From NCBI GenBank assembly GCA_029204225.1, contig CM055110.1, forward strand, positions 48,458,921 to 48,522,920: a stretch of 64,000 bases of DNA, given 5' to 3'. Positions 24,116 to 36,500 of this stretch are shown piece by piece. Both the position numbers and the translations under genes were made by a program. Each line of letters begins with the position of its first letter. Position 1 is the first letter of the stretch. The notes under the pieces are model-generated. The model was given only the letters and a program-made list of their open reading frames with translations, was not told the origin of the DNA and searched no databases. The DNA is from Diphasiastrum complanatum. Taxonomy: Eukaryota > Streptophyta > Lycopodiopsida > Lycopodiales > Lycopodiaceae.

Positions 24116-24292
24116 ACCAATGGGGTTGGCTTAGTTGGTTAGCTTGACATCCAAAGTTTCTTTGGTCTTAGGTTCGAGCCTCCCCTTGGAAACCAAGAAG
24201 CATGTAGGGGCAACTCAAGCATATGTTTGGTGCCTGAGAACATTGCTTGGCATTTTGCCTTGCAGGGGCGCCTTAAAAAAAATGGACCAATG
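24116..24292 (+). mobile_element. tRNA-derived SINE with target-site duplication
   Basis: The body at 24123-24285 opens with a tRNA-like head. An A box lies in GGCTTAGTTGGTTAG (about 24127) and a B box GGTTCGAGCC at 24171-24180, about 35 bp apart as in a pol III internal promoter. A tRNA-unrelated part follows, then an A-rich tail (AAAAAAAATGG). Both sides carry ACCAATG (24116-24122 and 24286-24292), a 7-bp target-site duplication expected of LINE-mobilised SINEs. The element is about 163 bp. Confidence 0.82.
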
Positions 24293-24394
24293 AGAAAGAG
24301 ATTCAAACTGGCCAATCAAATTAAGACATTTCATTTAGCACTTGTGAACCTAGTTAAAAAAGGTGAGTCTTACCTTCACACTAGTCTTAACAAG

Positions 24395-24680
24395 AGGCTT
24401 CATTTAATAATAATAATAAGTGGCGTGCCCATGCTGATGCTCCAGGCTCCAGCCTCCTCCTTTTCTTTTTTCTTTTCTTTGAAGCAAAAGGCAGATCGAT
24501 CGTCGATCGATCGATCGATTGATGATGCATGGGATTTGGCACAGATTCTGACATCATCATCTGATGAGTGCAAGTTCACGGGCTTGTCTTTCATTCGTCC
24601 TTTATTTCTTTCAAGAAGAAGAAGAACAGATCGCTGGGATATAGCATTTGCTTGAAGCCGATTGGTAAGGCGGCTTGCTT
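24395..24680. other. Possible promoter or 5'-UTR-like segment (unproven)
   Basis: Contains (AAT)n, a GATC-repeat stretch at 24496-24521, purine-rich AAGAAGAAGAAGA and a donor-like ATTG|GTAAGG at 24664. It could be the start region of a gene, even the argininosuccinate synthase gene whose first exon is missing, but no open reading frame or splice partner ties it to one. Confidence 0.15.
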
Positions 24681-24863
24681 CTTCCCGAGTTGGGTTGGGT
24701 TTTGTTATGATCGCCAATGTGATAACCTTACTTCAAATCTAGTGATAAACCTTTCTTCGAAGCATAAAAGCACTGCTGGGTCGGACGAGAAGGATTGCAA
24801 CAATGCTAATTATTTACTTCAGAATATACCTAGGTCCACGATCTTCCTGTTTCCAGTTTGGAT

Positions 24864-25091
24864 GTAGAGTTTCAAGTTGTAGAAGCAAGTTATAATAGTC
24901 TCAGTATCTTACTTTTTATCTTGTTGCTGGGAAAGCCTTAATACTGCTCGAAGTGGATAGTTTTCGGATTATGCAAGACGCAGAGTTTCAAGTTGCAAAA
25001 GCAAGTCGTGGTAGCTTAAATATGTTGCTCTTTTTATTGTTGTTTCACGGGAAAGCATCACTACTGCTTGAAGTGGGTAGTTTTCTTATTG
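24864..25091. repeat. Local tandem duplication (about 110 bp, two copies)
   Basis: 24864-24973 and 24980-25091 share AGAGTTTCAAGTTG, AGAAGCAAGT-like, GGGAAAGC, ACTACTGCT(C/T)GAAGTGG and TAGTTTTC blocks in the same order. Diverged copies, no coding frame. Confidence 0.8.
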
Positions 25092-25384
25092 TTGTAGCAG
25101 GCAGGATCTTTCCAGGTGTGCAAAATGGTACCAACCAGAGCAGTTTACATTCGAGGCTGATCCAAGATTCTTATAGCATAGAGAAATGTATCACAACATA
25201 ATTTTTGTATTATTGCCAAAATTGCGTAGCAAAGAGCCAATACGTAGCTGTTCTTTTTGAATTGGTCATGATAGGATTATCTGAAATTGAGGACATGCTG
25301 ATATTGTAGTGGTTGTTTTTTTCTTATAACAAGTCATGTTAGAATTAGGCTAAATCATGCTCGTTATTCTTTTTGGTTTTTTTT

Positions 25385-25680
25385 AGGTAATCTTTTCGTG
25401 TGCTGGCAGAGTATGAAGTGGTGATTTTTCCTTAAGTATGTCAGCTATTCTAGACATACATCCATATATTTTTATGCTGTATTAACGGACATGGAGTTCT
25501 CGTTTGAGATCTGCCTCAAAGTTGTTTTCTTATGTTGTTCTGTATTTTTTTTTTGGTAATTTTCATGTGCGTATGCAAAAAAAATTGGTGATTTCTCCTT
25601 TCGTATGTTCAAGAACTATCCTAGACATAGCCTAACACTAGCAAACATGCAGTTCTCATTTGAGATATTCATCTGAGTTG
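25385..25680. repeat. Local tandem duplication (about 135 bp, two copies)
   Basis: 25385-25524 and 25551-25680 share GGTAAT, TTCGTGTGC or TTCATGTGC, GGTGATTT-TCC, CTATTCTAGACATA or CTATCCTAGACATA, and CATG-AGTTCTC-TTTGAGAT in order. Clearly homologous, diverged. Confidence 0.75.
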
Positions 25681-25780
25681 AGACCAGCTGGTCTGTGCTA
25701 AATCTGTATGTTCTTAGGGGTGCACCGGTCCACCTGATATGTGATCCACTGAGTTGCTGAGTAAGCTGAAGTGATGAAAT

Positions 25781-26240
25781 GCCATTTTTCCTTCTTCTCT
25801 ATGAAGTAGGGACTTCATCAATAGGTTTTTTCTTTAGTGCTCATTATGATTGAATCTTACCCTTCGCCTCCAAAAGCGACAAACTCAGTACACTAGTTTT
25901 TGTACAAATGCATGAAAGCTAATGTAATCATATGTTTGTGCACACAACCCGCACCGCAGATGGCTTTGTAGGGATATTGTAGCATTCAGTCAGCAATGTG
26001 CATGCCGGTGGAGTGGATGCTCCCAAGACTTTGTGGATGGATACCACGAGGTTAAAGATTGCACATTTAGTTTGTTATCTCAAGTATAAATGTCATTTTT
26101 TATTTACTTTCTATGAGGATGTAGGGACTTTATTGATTTGCTTTACTGCTTAGTATTGGCATTAATCATGATTGAGTACACTAGTTTATGTATAAATGCA
26201 TGAAAGCTAATGTAGTCGTATATTTGTGCATGCCACCTAC
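25781..26240. repeat. Local tandem duplication (about 160 bp, two copies)
   Basis: 25781-25950 and 26089-26240 share TCTATGA-G-AGGGACTT, TTTAGT-CTCATTATGATTG-like text, AGTACACTAGTTT and AAATGCATGAAAGCTAATGTA. Third consecutive duplication in 1.4 kb. Confidence 0.78.
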
Positions 26241-27809
26241 AATAGCATCTAGTCCGCAATGGGGATGTTTGACTTTATTTTAAAATTTTCTAGTGAGCGA
26301 GTCTAAGGGCCATTTGACACTAAAGAAAGGCATGTCAATTTGTGTGGCTCGTTCGTTCTACAACTCCCTGCCCCATCTAAGTTCCTTTGGCAACTATACT
26401 ATCTTGCTCATGGGCCACCCTCATCCTAAATCACATAGACATTTTACTTAGTAGAACTTTGCTTTTAATTCACCCATGAGTCTTTAGTTGTTAATGGCAA
26501 GTCAACTTGCTAGGCAATGGGTGATGTCAAAAGTTATTACTACTTAGTACAGAGGAGTTCCACCAAATTGTCAACTAAAGGCTAAGGTCTTATGCACTAA
26601 TGGCTTTCTTCCACTTGATAACAAAATGCTATTTTGAAGTACAACCAAATACATTTGACTCTTGAAATTGATGAAAGCATGAACACGCAACATAGGTATT
26701 TTGTACTCTCTCTCTCTCTCTCTTAAACGTGTAAGTTAATTAAGTATAGCTAGAGAGCACAAAATATACGTGTTGGATCATGATTGCCTTGATGACAATT
26801 AATGACCGACACTACACATAATGCGTTGTAGGGTTGAGCCTCGTGCAAACTCATGATTGTAGGGTCACACCCTATACTCAGTGGCAACTCAAGCTTAGTG
26901 TGAAAATTAAGAAAGCCCATATTTAAAATCAACAAGTTAGTTGCACAATGATGGAGGCTCTAGTACCGTCGTCAGAATCGACCCCAAGTGCCCACTACAT
27001 GTGCGTGGCCATTCAGCCCACTCTAAAAACCAAGAAATCAGATGCTTGAACAATGCATAGCATGTTTGAGTCTCCTTACCTTTGGTTGTAATATTTACAG
27101 AGTTTCTTTTTGTTGCAACAATGTGGCTTCCCTTGCCAGCCTTCACCTATGTATGATAAATTGCACTCAGTGCGAATCAATTGTCAAGTAGTAAGAAATT
27201 TGGTTCAATTGGAGGTACTGATATTTACTATCTACATTAGATGCAAGTACAAGCAAGCTATAGACTAGATGCTTTGGAAAGATCAATGTGTAGGCCACTT
27301 TGTTTCATCAAGATTGTTTTTCTATGAGAAGGGAAGGCCTTTGTGAAATGGTTGACCCTTTCACCTCATTTTTGTTATAAGTATTAGGCCTTTGGGAAAG
27401 GATTGTTCTCTTAGCTACATGTTTAATAGGAAATAGTTTATTTTTTAGTTGTTTTTCTTGACAAACTCAAATTGGAAAAACCAAAGAAGTTTAATTGGAA
27501 GCAAGAAAAAGATTTGGTAGTCTCCCCTGCATTTTGTAACCTTCTCAATGTTTTGGTAAGCATGGGGATGACTTCCAAAAGGAGGTCCGTGTTGACTCAT
27601 ATTTAATGAATCACTTTGAACCTTTTTGAATTGATTTGGATCCATTAGCAAATTGAATAAGGAAGTTTTCGGGTGAATTTTTTTCAACCTTATGTGCCTT
27701 TGTGCAAAAGTCTTTGATCATAGTCCTATTGTGGTGCATGTTCATCTATGTTGAGATCCCTTCTTTAATATGACCCAACCAATTATCAAAGCTTGTTGGA
27801 CTTATGTGT
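26241..27809. other. Non-coding stretch
   Basis: No recognisable gene. A short (CT)n lies at 26707-26723. Confidence 0.5.
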
Positions 27810-27810
27810 T

Positions 27811-27881
<71 letters not shown>
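27810..27881. repeat. Compound (GT)n(GA)n microsatellite
   Basis: About 11 GT units pass directly into about 24 GA units. Confidence 0.97.
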
Positions 27882-27884
<3 letters not shown>

Positions 27885-28317
27885 CATTGCTTTCTCTGTG
27901 ACATCACACTTCTACAATTATATTAGCCCCTTGTAGTTGTTGCATCTTTCTTGTGAGTTCATTACTTGTTTTTTGCATTGAGCAGAACAATGGCACAAGC
28001 AATAGTAGCATTCACAACAACAACAACAACATATCTTCAGGTGGATAGCTCCTTAATTTGTAAAGTATAGTTCCTCATTGGTGCGGACTTCTATAAATTG
28101 ATTTTTGGCACTTCCAAGATTGATTGTGATACTTAGGATAATGATCTATGAAGTAGACTTGCAAATCTACAAGCAATTGCATGAAGTTCTTGATCAGAAA
28201 AGGATTTTCTAATTAAAATGGTATGATTAGAAAGTGGCAAGTTAATTTCATAGAAGTATTTAGCTTGTTACATATTAATAGTATTCTAAGTTAAAATATG
28301 AACATTCTAGATGTAAA

Positions 28318-28318
<1 letters not shown>

Positions 28319-28351
<33 letters not shown>
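28319..28351. repeat. Compound (CT)n(CA)n microsatellite
   Basis: About ten CT units followed by seven CA units. Confidence 0.95.
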
Positions 28352-28352
<1 letters not shown>

Positions 28353-30450
28353 TTTAGTGCACTAAAGGATTCTCGTGAGAAGAGCTAGCTGGTTACAAAT
28401 AAACATTATCAAAGATCTAGTCTTTGAAACATGGAAGTCCTTCATGCACTCACAATCTCCCCACTTGGCGTTGAAACCCATTTGATATCCCATCTTACAC
28501 ATACTTTGTAGTTTTAGACCCTATCTTTAGCAGGAGATTGATAGCCATACTCCATAGCCATACTCCACGTAATGGCCTTTCTTAGTCATAGTTGGAAGAT
28601 GATGCTTTTTGAGACCAGATCTAGGATTTGTCAATGAAGCGACGACTCTTTTATACCTTCGTCTCTCCTAGAATTTTCCATGCAACTACCACTTAGAGTA
28701 TTGGCTCCACAAAATAAAATCGGTCCTTTTCTCTCGATTGTGGGTACCAATGTCACTTCTTATCTGTAAAAGACCTTCAATGTCATATTAACTTATAGTT
28801 ACTTTTGTTTGTTATCTAGGTTATTCTTTAAACATATGTTCTCGGTCATCCAATAAAGACAAGTTTTCCTCATTAGTTCACTTGGTTGTAGGCTGCAGCT
28901 TGCAACATATCTGAGCCAGCTTAGGCTATATGTACAACCATGGTTATTAGCCGTGATAGTTGCCTAGAGTCTACTAGCCCTCCATTAACTAATTCATTGG
29001 AGGTCATGCTACCTGCAAGTTTAGTCTCTAAAATTTCTCCCCCCTTAAGGAAGTTATCAGTCGTAAGAGGACAGAATGAGAATACGTGACTTTACTAGCT
29101 CTCCCACATTTCCCATTACTCGAGATGTAGGATACTGAATACCTTTAGACAATATGATTCGTCAATCACTTGTCTGCAACTCAATTTGTAAGGCTACCAG
29201 ATTTTTTTGTGGAACACAGGTTGACTTTGTCTCCTATCTAGTACCCAAGGTTTTAGATATTCTTGGGGAATGTTGTTTCAAAATCTCGTCCATGTCCTAT
29301 TTAGTAGCTGTTCAATTTCAGGATGTCATATGTCCACTCTTTCAATCTGACTTGACATGATACCCATCTACTTACATGAAATATTGGATGTATGCTACAT
29401 CCCTTTAATAGCTCCTACTTGGAAACTACGTTGATTTACCTTGCGATGAGCTTAATCTGAACTCAGATCTTATAAGTGGAAATCCTACTAGCAAGTCATT
29501 AAATACTACACTTTCTTCTAAAACGAGTTCAATCATGATTTGGACAGTCCTCTAGGTGGCAAGCGTCTTGAAATGTCACTAACGAAAATCCTTCAAAACT
29601 CAATTTGAACTGTTTCCTCCACCTCTTTAGTCGTATCATAATTTTGCAGAATAATTATCAAATACAAACAAAATACATAACGCTTAGTTACATATACATT
29701 AAGGATCAACATCATTCACAATTCATGTACAACAAAACCCAAGTGGTTAAGTTGATCTCTTCCCCATGCCGGGGAATTGGAGTGATTGTTACTAGTCACT
29801 ACACATGTGGTATGAGTCTTGTGGCACAAAAAGTTGTTCAAGGGCCTAATCAACCCAGTGACCCAAGGCATGGAATGACAGGTAAAGAACCTACATTGGA
29901 GAGGAGCCTCATTCTCATTTATTGGCTTAATTTGGAGTGAGGATTGTGGAAGGGGCCTTGAAAAATTTGCTATCCTTTCTACTTTGTTGCATATGTTAGA
30001 AGAATTTTGTCGCACTTTGCATCTTCAGATCTGTGAGTTTTGACAGAATCGATGACCTGGATGGAACTTGGCCTGAAAGAAATAAATTTGGAGGTGCAAT
30101 GTTTTGCATTACCACATGTAAACTCAACCAACAACCATTGGAAGATGCCTATTTTGATCAATCTATGTTTTGGAGAACAAAAACATATGGTCTCAATGTA
30201 ACTTCCATTCATTGATGATTGGTTGATAACTTCGGTCTACCCATCAAATTGTGGGCCATTAGATGAGTAAGAGCTAAGGTCATTTCTGATCTCTTTGGAA
30301 ACCAATTGCCAAAACTGGCTCGTGAACTTGGAATCTCAATCATCCACTATATGATTCAACAACCTAGACGCTCAAAACATTTCTCAATGAAATAGGATAT
30401 CCAAGATAGATATATGATATGTTTTGTTGAAAGTTTAGTTTTATGTTATG
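28352..30450. other. Non-coding stretch
   Basis: Frames up to 111 codons (29605-29940 plus, 29716-30015 minus) overlap each other on opposite strands and match nothing I recognise. No exon with convincing splice sites was found. Confidence 0.4.
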
Positions 30451-30501
30451 GATGTCAAATTTGATATCAAATCAAATAGCATCGATATCAAATTTGACAT
30501 C
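30451..30501. repeat. Perfect 18-bp inverted repeat (hairpin)
   Basis: GATGTCAAATTTGATATC (30451-30468) and its exact reverse complement GATATCAAATTTGACATC (30484-30501) are separated by 15 bases. No larger inverted arms or flanking duplications were seen. Confidence 0.9.
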
Positions 30502-33434
30502 TAAAGTTTCAGATCCATCAAAGTTGATTTTGGCCTCCATCCGTTGTCACCTGTATCACAAGAGGAAAATCCAGTGATCAAGGACATGACCTCTTGATAG
30601 ATGGACATTGATTCACATTGTGGTTAAGTTTTCTACTGTTTGATTGGATTCATGTTAAGTGTTCAATTAGACTTGCGTCATTCTTTAGAAATAGTACCAA
30701 ATACAATCTGTGACTGATTTTTGAAGCAGAAAGGTGACATTGGATGTTACTTGATTGGGCAGCAGAAGAACGGATGTGCATGCTTTTACCCCATCCTTGG
30801 TGTGTTGCATGTTATGGACATCCAATTTTTTGTAAGCTTTTGTTTTGAAGTTTAAGTATGGCAAACTTTGGCATACTTCATTTAGTTGTGTGGTCATGCA
30901 GGAGTGCTGTGTGTGCGGGAGTATAGTGGCAACATTGGTTAGTCAAACTACCAATTTCAATTCGACCATAATCATTTAAATTCATCCACCTAATCTTAGA
31001 CCTATATCACCACTGAGGCACGAGAAAATCTAAGTGTAATGGACTGGCATCTTGCATCCCATTCAATGACCACTATTTTAGGCCATATACTTGTTACACC
31101 TAGTACTAGGATGGAGATCATTATTAAGATGGATCAAAGTAGTGTGGTAAAACTAGTTGAAGAGGGAGTGTGAAAATTGTCAACTAGTTAAGTTGGTCTA
31201 ATTTGGCAAGTTGGAGGCCAAAGTGAAATTTCAACTTAGAGACTTATTTTTTTATGTCAATAAGGTCTAAAAATAATGTAATAACTATTTTTACCAAGTA
31301 TGTAAGTGAATAAGGTTGGATTTGGACCTATTCTATTGGCTAGTTGAGATACATTGAAACTAGTCAAGTGAAACTAGGTTTTTGGTAAGTACATGGAAAC
31401 TACCAAATTTAGGGCAATAAGTGGCAATGTGGCCAAGTGACATTATTCTTGCTATAAAAGGTTGTAACAACATGGCCTAAAACTTTGTTTTTGTCATTAA
31501 TCCAATCAAATTTCAATCCACAAAAATTCCATTCATCAAGCATGAACCAAACCCATGTACATGTCACACTCTATTAAATTGATTTGCGCATAGCCATCAT
31601 TGTGACCAAATGGTTGAATTCATGTCAAATGAAGCTCTCTTTTGTCCTTATGGCCAAACCCTCAAAGAAATCTATACACCAAATGTCACCCCCATATTCA
31701 TATCCTCATCAAATCAAATTGTACAAGACAATGAGTGTCCCCGAAGGTCGTTTCACATTTAACGATCTCACATTTTTCCTAAAATGACATATCTTAGAAA
31801 AATCTGTTATAATTTACGAAATACGATTGTATTTATGATTTTGGCACTCCCGCCAACATTTATGGACATGTGGCATCCCATGGGTAATTGCACCCACCCC
31901 AAAGTTTTGCTAGCTCAGATGCCTTGAGAATAAAATTTTTGGAGTAACAAAGGGTGCTGTCTTGTTTAGCCTATCAGTTTCAACCAAATGACATTCGGCT
32001 CTTCTCAGTCCAAGGAAGTCTAAATATATCAAAGCTCCTACCTTTATCCTTTATGCTTTGTTCACTTGGTAATATTCACACCCTTGAACCTCAAAAACCC
32101 GTTGCAATCATTTCCGTCCAGAAGTACTATATGTTCTGTACAGTACATACTGTATGGAATGAGTCAAAAAAAAAATCAAAAAAGAATGTTAGGGCCCCAA
32201 TTTCCAGATAGTTTGGTTTGGGGATTTTTTGTGGTGTACACCGAGCTGAAAGAGGCCGACTGATTGAGGGATGAATCTGGTGGCCTGATTTTGTCAGATG
32301 ACAACGATGTTGATAAGTATGTACAAAAAAATGCATGTGCAAAATCCTTCAGATGTTGAACCAAAACTGAGGCCTCTCCTGAATAGAATATTGTTCTGAA
32401 GTGTCAAAGGAATTACCTTCAAGCCCTTACAACATGAAAGGACCAAATGACTTTCATTTACCATTTACTCCAAGTAAGAATATTGGAAGAATATCAAATA
32501 TGGTCAATAATTGATCCCCTACAAGCCTCAAGGGTCAACAATGAGGCTCCTAGTACCTACAAAGAAGTCAGGAGGAATCCAGATCATAAGCTACTCAATG
32601 AATGTCTCTACTTCCTATATACACTCTTTTGACTTCGAATTCCTAATGCATTTTCTTGGTTTCTATGATATGCATTCATTGATATTTGTTCCAGCTGTTC
32701 TAGCCTCCACTTTGGCATATGCATTTTTGTTGCATCTTCAAAGTTTGCATTTTGTGTAGCTTTTACTTTCTAGAAGCAAAATTTTCTTCATATTGACATA
32801 ACGGTGTTTGGAGGAGGCTTGATTATAGGTCTTACATCATGTACAGGGACATCTATATGTACCAGGAGGTGTGCTCACTTGTTGTTTGGACCATAGACTA
32901 TCTATAGGGTCTTGGGTCCACCAATTATTATCTGACAAGTATTAGAGACATTTGTGTGTCATATGGTTAGATATCAAGATGCATATGGCCATTACTAGGA
33001 CCTAGCCCATAATGTCAGACTGCATAAATTGATTTTGAGGCCTCAATGTCACTGGCTGATGATTTGGAGACTAGTTTCTTGGTTCTGACAAAGCGTGATA
33101 TTCTATATAGCATGCTTCAATATAGCTTCAGTTTTCATTTAGCTGAAATATTTCAATATTCAACTATTCTCGTGACAATTGTTGTTCAATTATTGTTTTG
33201 CATTCATAATAATTTTTACATTTACAATATTCGTCCTATCTGTGTTCTGGTGTGATGTTTACCTTATATTTAAAATTAAACTGTATAGAATTGAAGTTTT
33301 GGTTATAAACTGTGGGCGTGCCATGTAGTGTAGATCATCCTTAACGATACTTCATTTGCAATCTTGGGTTGTGGGAAAAGATATCATCTCCAATTGCACG
33401 GCTGGTTTTTAAAAATTGGCATTGCACTTGACAG
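30502..33434. other. Non-coding stretch upstream of the first identified ASS exon
   Basis: Searched for the transit-peptide exon of argininosuccinate synthase; no frame with an ATG and a phase-0 donor was convincing. No transposon protein was recognised. Confidence 0.4.
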
Positions 33435-33525
33435 GAAGTATATGGTGCCTCATCTAGCGGTATATTCAGTGAGTCACTAGTATTATCAAAACCCTTTTCA
33501 ACACGAAGAAGAGTGTTGGGTCAAG
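33435..33525 (+). CDS. ASS1: ASS exon 2 (transit peptide end)
   Basis: Acceptor TTGACAG, donor GTGAGG. Encodes [19 protein letters not shown] and FSTRRVLGQ, rich in Ser and Arg and poor in acidic residues, as in a plastid transit peptide. It enters in phase 0 and leaves one base into a Gly codon completed by the next exon. Evidence is splice-site and frame consistency rather than strong conservation. Confidence 0.8.
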
Positions 33526-36500
33526 GTGAGGAAGCAGTCATTGTACACATTTTCGATATATATCAGAAACTTTTGAATTTTTGATATATATTCTGATTCT
33601 GCTTAATATTATGTGGACGTTCATATGCTTTATTATAACAGGAATCAGGGCAACTTTGACTTCCGAAAAACAAATGGAATCCTCAGCAGTAAGCCCAAGG
33701 CCTCGCGGAAAATTGAATAAAGTTGTCCTTGCTTACAGTGGTGGATTGGACACCTCTGTTATTGTCCCTTGGTTGAGGTGCATAAAACATATCGATTGCA
33801 CGATCTTATATCTCTTGCTTGTTGCTTGTCGTCCATGTCTCAATGACATGGCTTATATCCTCTGTTACATTGTTTTCAACAGGGAGAACTATGGATGTGA
33901 GGTGGTTTGCTTCACGGCGGATGTTGGCCAAGGTGTTGGTGAAACAGAAGGACTTGAGGCAAAAGCAAAAGCAAGTGGTGCTAGTCAGCTTTTTATCAAG
34001 GACTTGAGAGAAGAGTTTGTGCATGATTTCATTTTTCCTTGTTTGCGAGCTGGGGCAGTCTATGAGCGAAAGTATTTACTTGGGACATCTATGGCACGAC
34101 CTATTATTGCAAAGGTTAGCTCTTAGAACCCACATTGCCTTGCAGAATTATCTGCATTTTATATGCTGGAAAGATCAAATGACCACAAATATAACAATAA
34201 AAGGGAAGTGCCGAGGTGATATTGCTTTAGAAAGTGTGCCGAGGTGATATTCCTTCAAGAAGTGTTGAGCTTACTGGATTATCGTTGTTAGATGTTATTT
34301 CATGCTTTTTATAAGGTGGGACTGAATTTTCAAGCTTGTGCTTTTTGCAGGCCATGGTGGATGTAGCTAATGAAGTTGGTGCAGATGCTGTTTCCCATGG
34401 CTGTACAGGCAAGGGGAATGATCAGGTGAATGCAACAATCTAGCATAATGATCAGCCACAAAATACTTAATTTTTATGTTAGGAACAAGGACATATATGA
34501 TGATCACTCTCCATGACCATAGAATCTTCGTTGGCTACCTTTTGATTAACTGTACCATGTTTCTTGCTAAGAACTTTGATTTTGTATCACTTTTTTTATC
34601 TCCTTGGTACCATTGCTCTTTCTTTTGGCTTCAAAAGTTTGCTCCGTACTTATCTCAAGCTTGTGACAAAGGCCTGATATGAATGAGACCGCCAAAATAG
34701 GAATCATAAGGACAAGATCTTTGTTGGCTACCTTTTCAACAACTGTAGCACTATTCTTGCTAAGAACTTTGATTTCTGTATGGTGCTCTATGTTCGAGTC
34801 TCCTTCGCTCATTCTCAACTTGTAGAGTTGATTTCCTTAAATACAGCACTCTTGAAACACTTGCAAACTTAAACTTTGCACAAAGCTTTGTGAGCTTCTT
34901 TTGCAGATCGTGCTTTTCTTGCAACACCAACCTTCATTCTGACTATCTAATTGTTTTCTGCTACTATAGGACCGCTTTGTATGGAGCACACCCTTCCCCT
35001 TCCCCCTTCTTTCTTTTTCTTAGCCAATCTTGTGCAGCTGGGCCTATTTTTGTGTTGGTTCCCTACAAGTGCCTCTTTTATCGAATCCCCGATGAAGCTT
35101 ATTTCTCCACAAGATCCTCAGGATCCTCAGTTTCTTTCTTAAGATGTGTTAACTGCATGATTTCTACTTAGGGCAGATTAGCAGGTGCAAGGACTGTCTA
35201 TTCTTCGGACTTCAAAAACCTCTAGGACTCTGATACCATGTTAGAGTTTTGCTTTAATACAAGTGACATTTGATAAAAATAATAGCAAACATATGAAGAC
35301 AAAAGTAAAACAAATCTTTATTCTAAACAAGAATTGTACAATACTATACTCTTTTTGAACTTGAGATTCTCACTCTCTACTCAATCGTACATCACTTATA
35401 TGATGGAGATACAAGTAGCAACAAGACTCTTACCACAATGGACTACATATGTATTTCTACAGGTACTTTAATAACTTCTCCTATTTGTATCCTCTTTTGA
35501 GAAGCTTCTTGGAACTGGCTCTTTTGTACTTGTCTTTCAAATATTGTATATGTCTTTGTTTTGACTCTTAAAAACGGTTTCAAGTTTCAAATATGAACAT
35601 TCCCTCACATTAATCTGGAGAAGACCACTTCTTGAATCAACCTTACAGAGAGACCTAGCCTTAGACAGTCTATCAATGATATTTTCTATTCTAGGAATAA
35701 GGGAAGATTCAAATCTATTTTTCTAGAACTTGGGTCTCTTATACGATGCCTTTCTTTTCGGTGGGTGAGCATCATTGTTAACAATTTCGTTCTTTAATGC
35801 TGATAAGGTCAATTTCAACCTCTTAGCATGGCAATGGCCTTATCCAAGTCATGTGGATCTACTGGGCCCAATGGAGATGTGATTTGCATATGCACTCCAC
35901 TTGCATAGACTCCACTCGATGCCCTCAATCTGGCCTCTAACCTCTTTCGCATCATGCATGGGTGCAGACTTGTCCAAGAAGACTTCATTGAAATTAGCGT
36001 AAGAGTCGATCTCATGTATATTCTCAGATTTTTATGGTAGAGACATTGTAGACAATTCTTTGTGAACCAAGCTTTAGTGTAGCAAAATCTATACGTGCTT
36101 GATTAGCTTTTTCATGGGACTCCCAAAACCATGGCGTTCTTTCCAAACAATGATATGCTTCTTTTGCCTTTTCTTTGCCATGGAATTTTGGTGAAGACAG
36201 TCTATATGTGCAGGATCAGGAGTTAAACTAGTGTGGTTGGTCACACTGGCAAATGCATGTTTGGATTCCAATCCCTCAAGTGTCTTCTTGAGCTTTTTGT
36301 TCTTGGAATTTTTTGAAGCAATTTTGTTTTTTGACCATCTCTTTTTCCATGTGCTCCATATGCTCACTTTGATCATGCTGAGCCATCATCAATGACGTTG
36401 CTTTGTCCTTCAAGTAAGAATGTTATTGCTTCTTGTTTGACATGCATTTCAACTAATGTGGCCTAGAGGTACTTGCATACAAAGAAACCATGATTTCAAC

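Noticed and set aside
24564-24650. Short frame starting MSASSRACLSF as the missing ASS transit-peptide exon
   Set aside because: Composition fits a transit peptide, but it ends in a stop without a usable phase-0 donor and lies 9 kb upstream of exon 2.
26331-26450. Frame MSICVARSFYNSLPHLSSFG as ASS exon 1
   Set aside because: Runs to a stop without a plausible donor in the right phase.
29750-29800. Possible tRNA-like sequence (CCAAGTGGTTAAGTTGA, CCCCATGCCGGGG)
   Set aside because: Has an A-box-like part and a small hairpin but no B box or cloverleaf.
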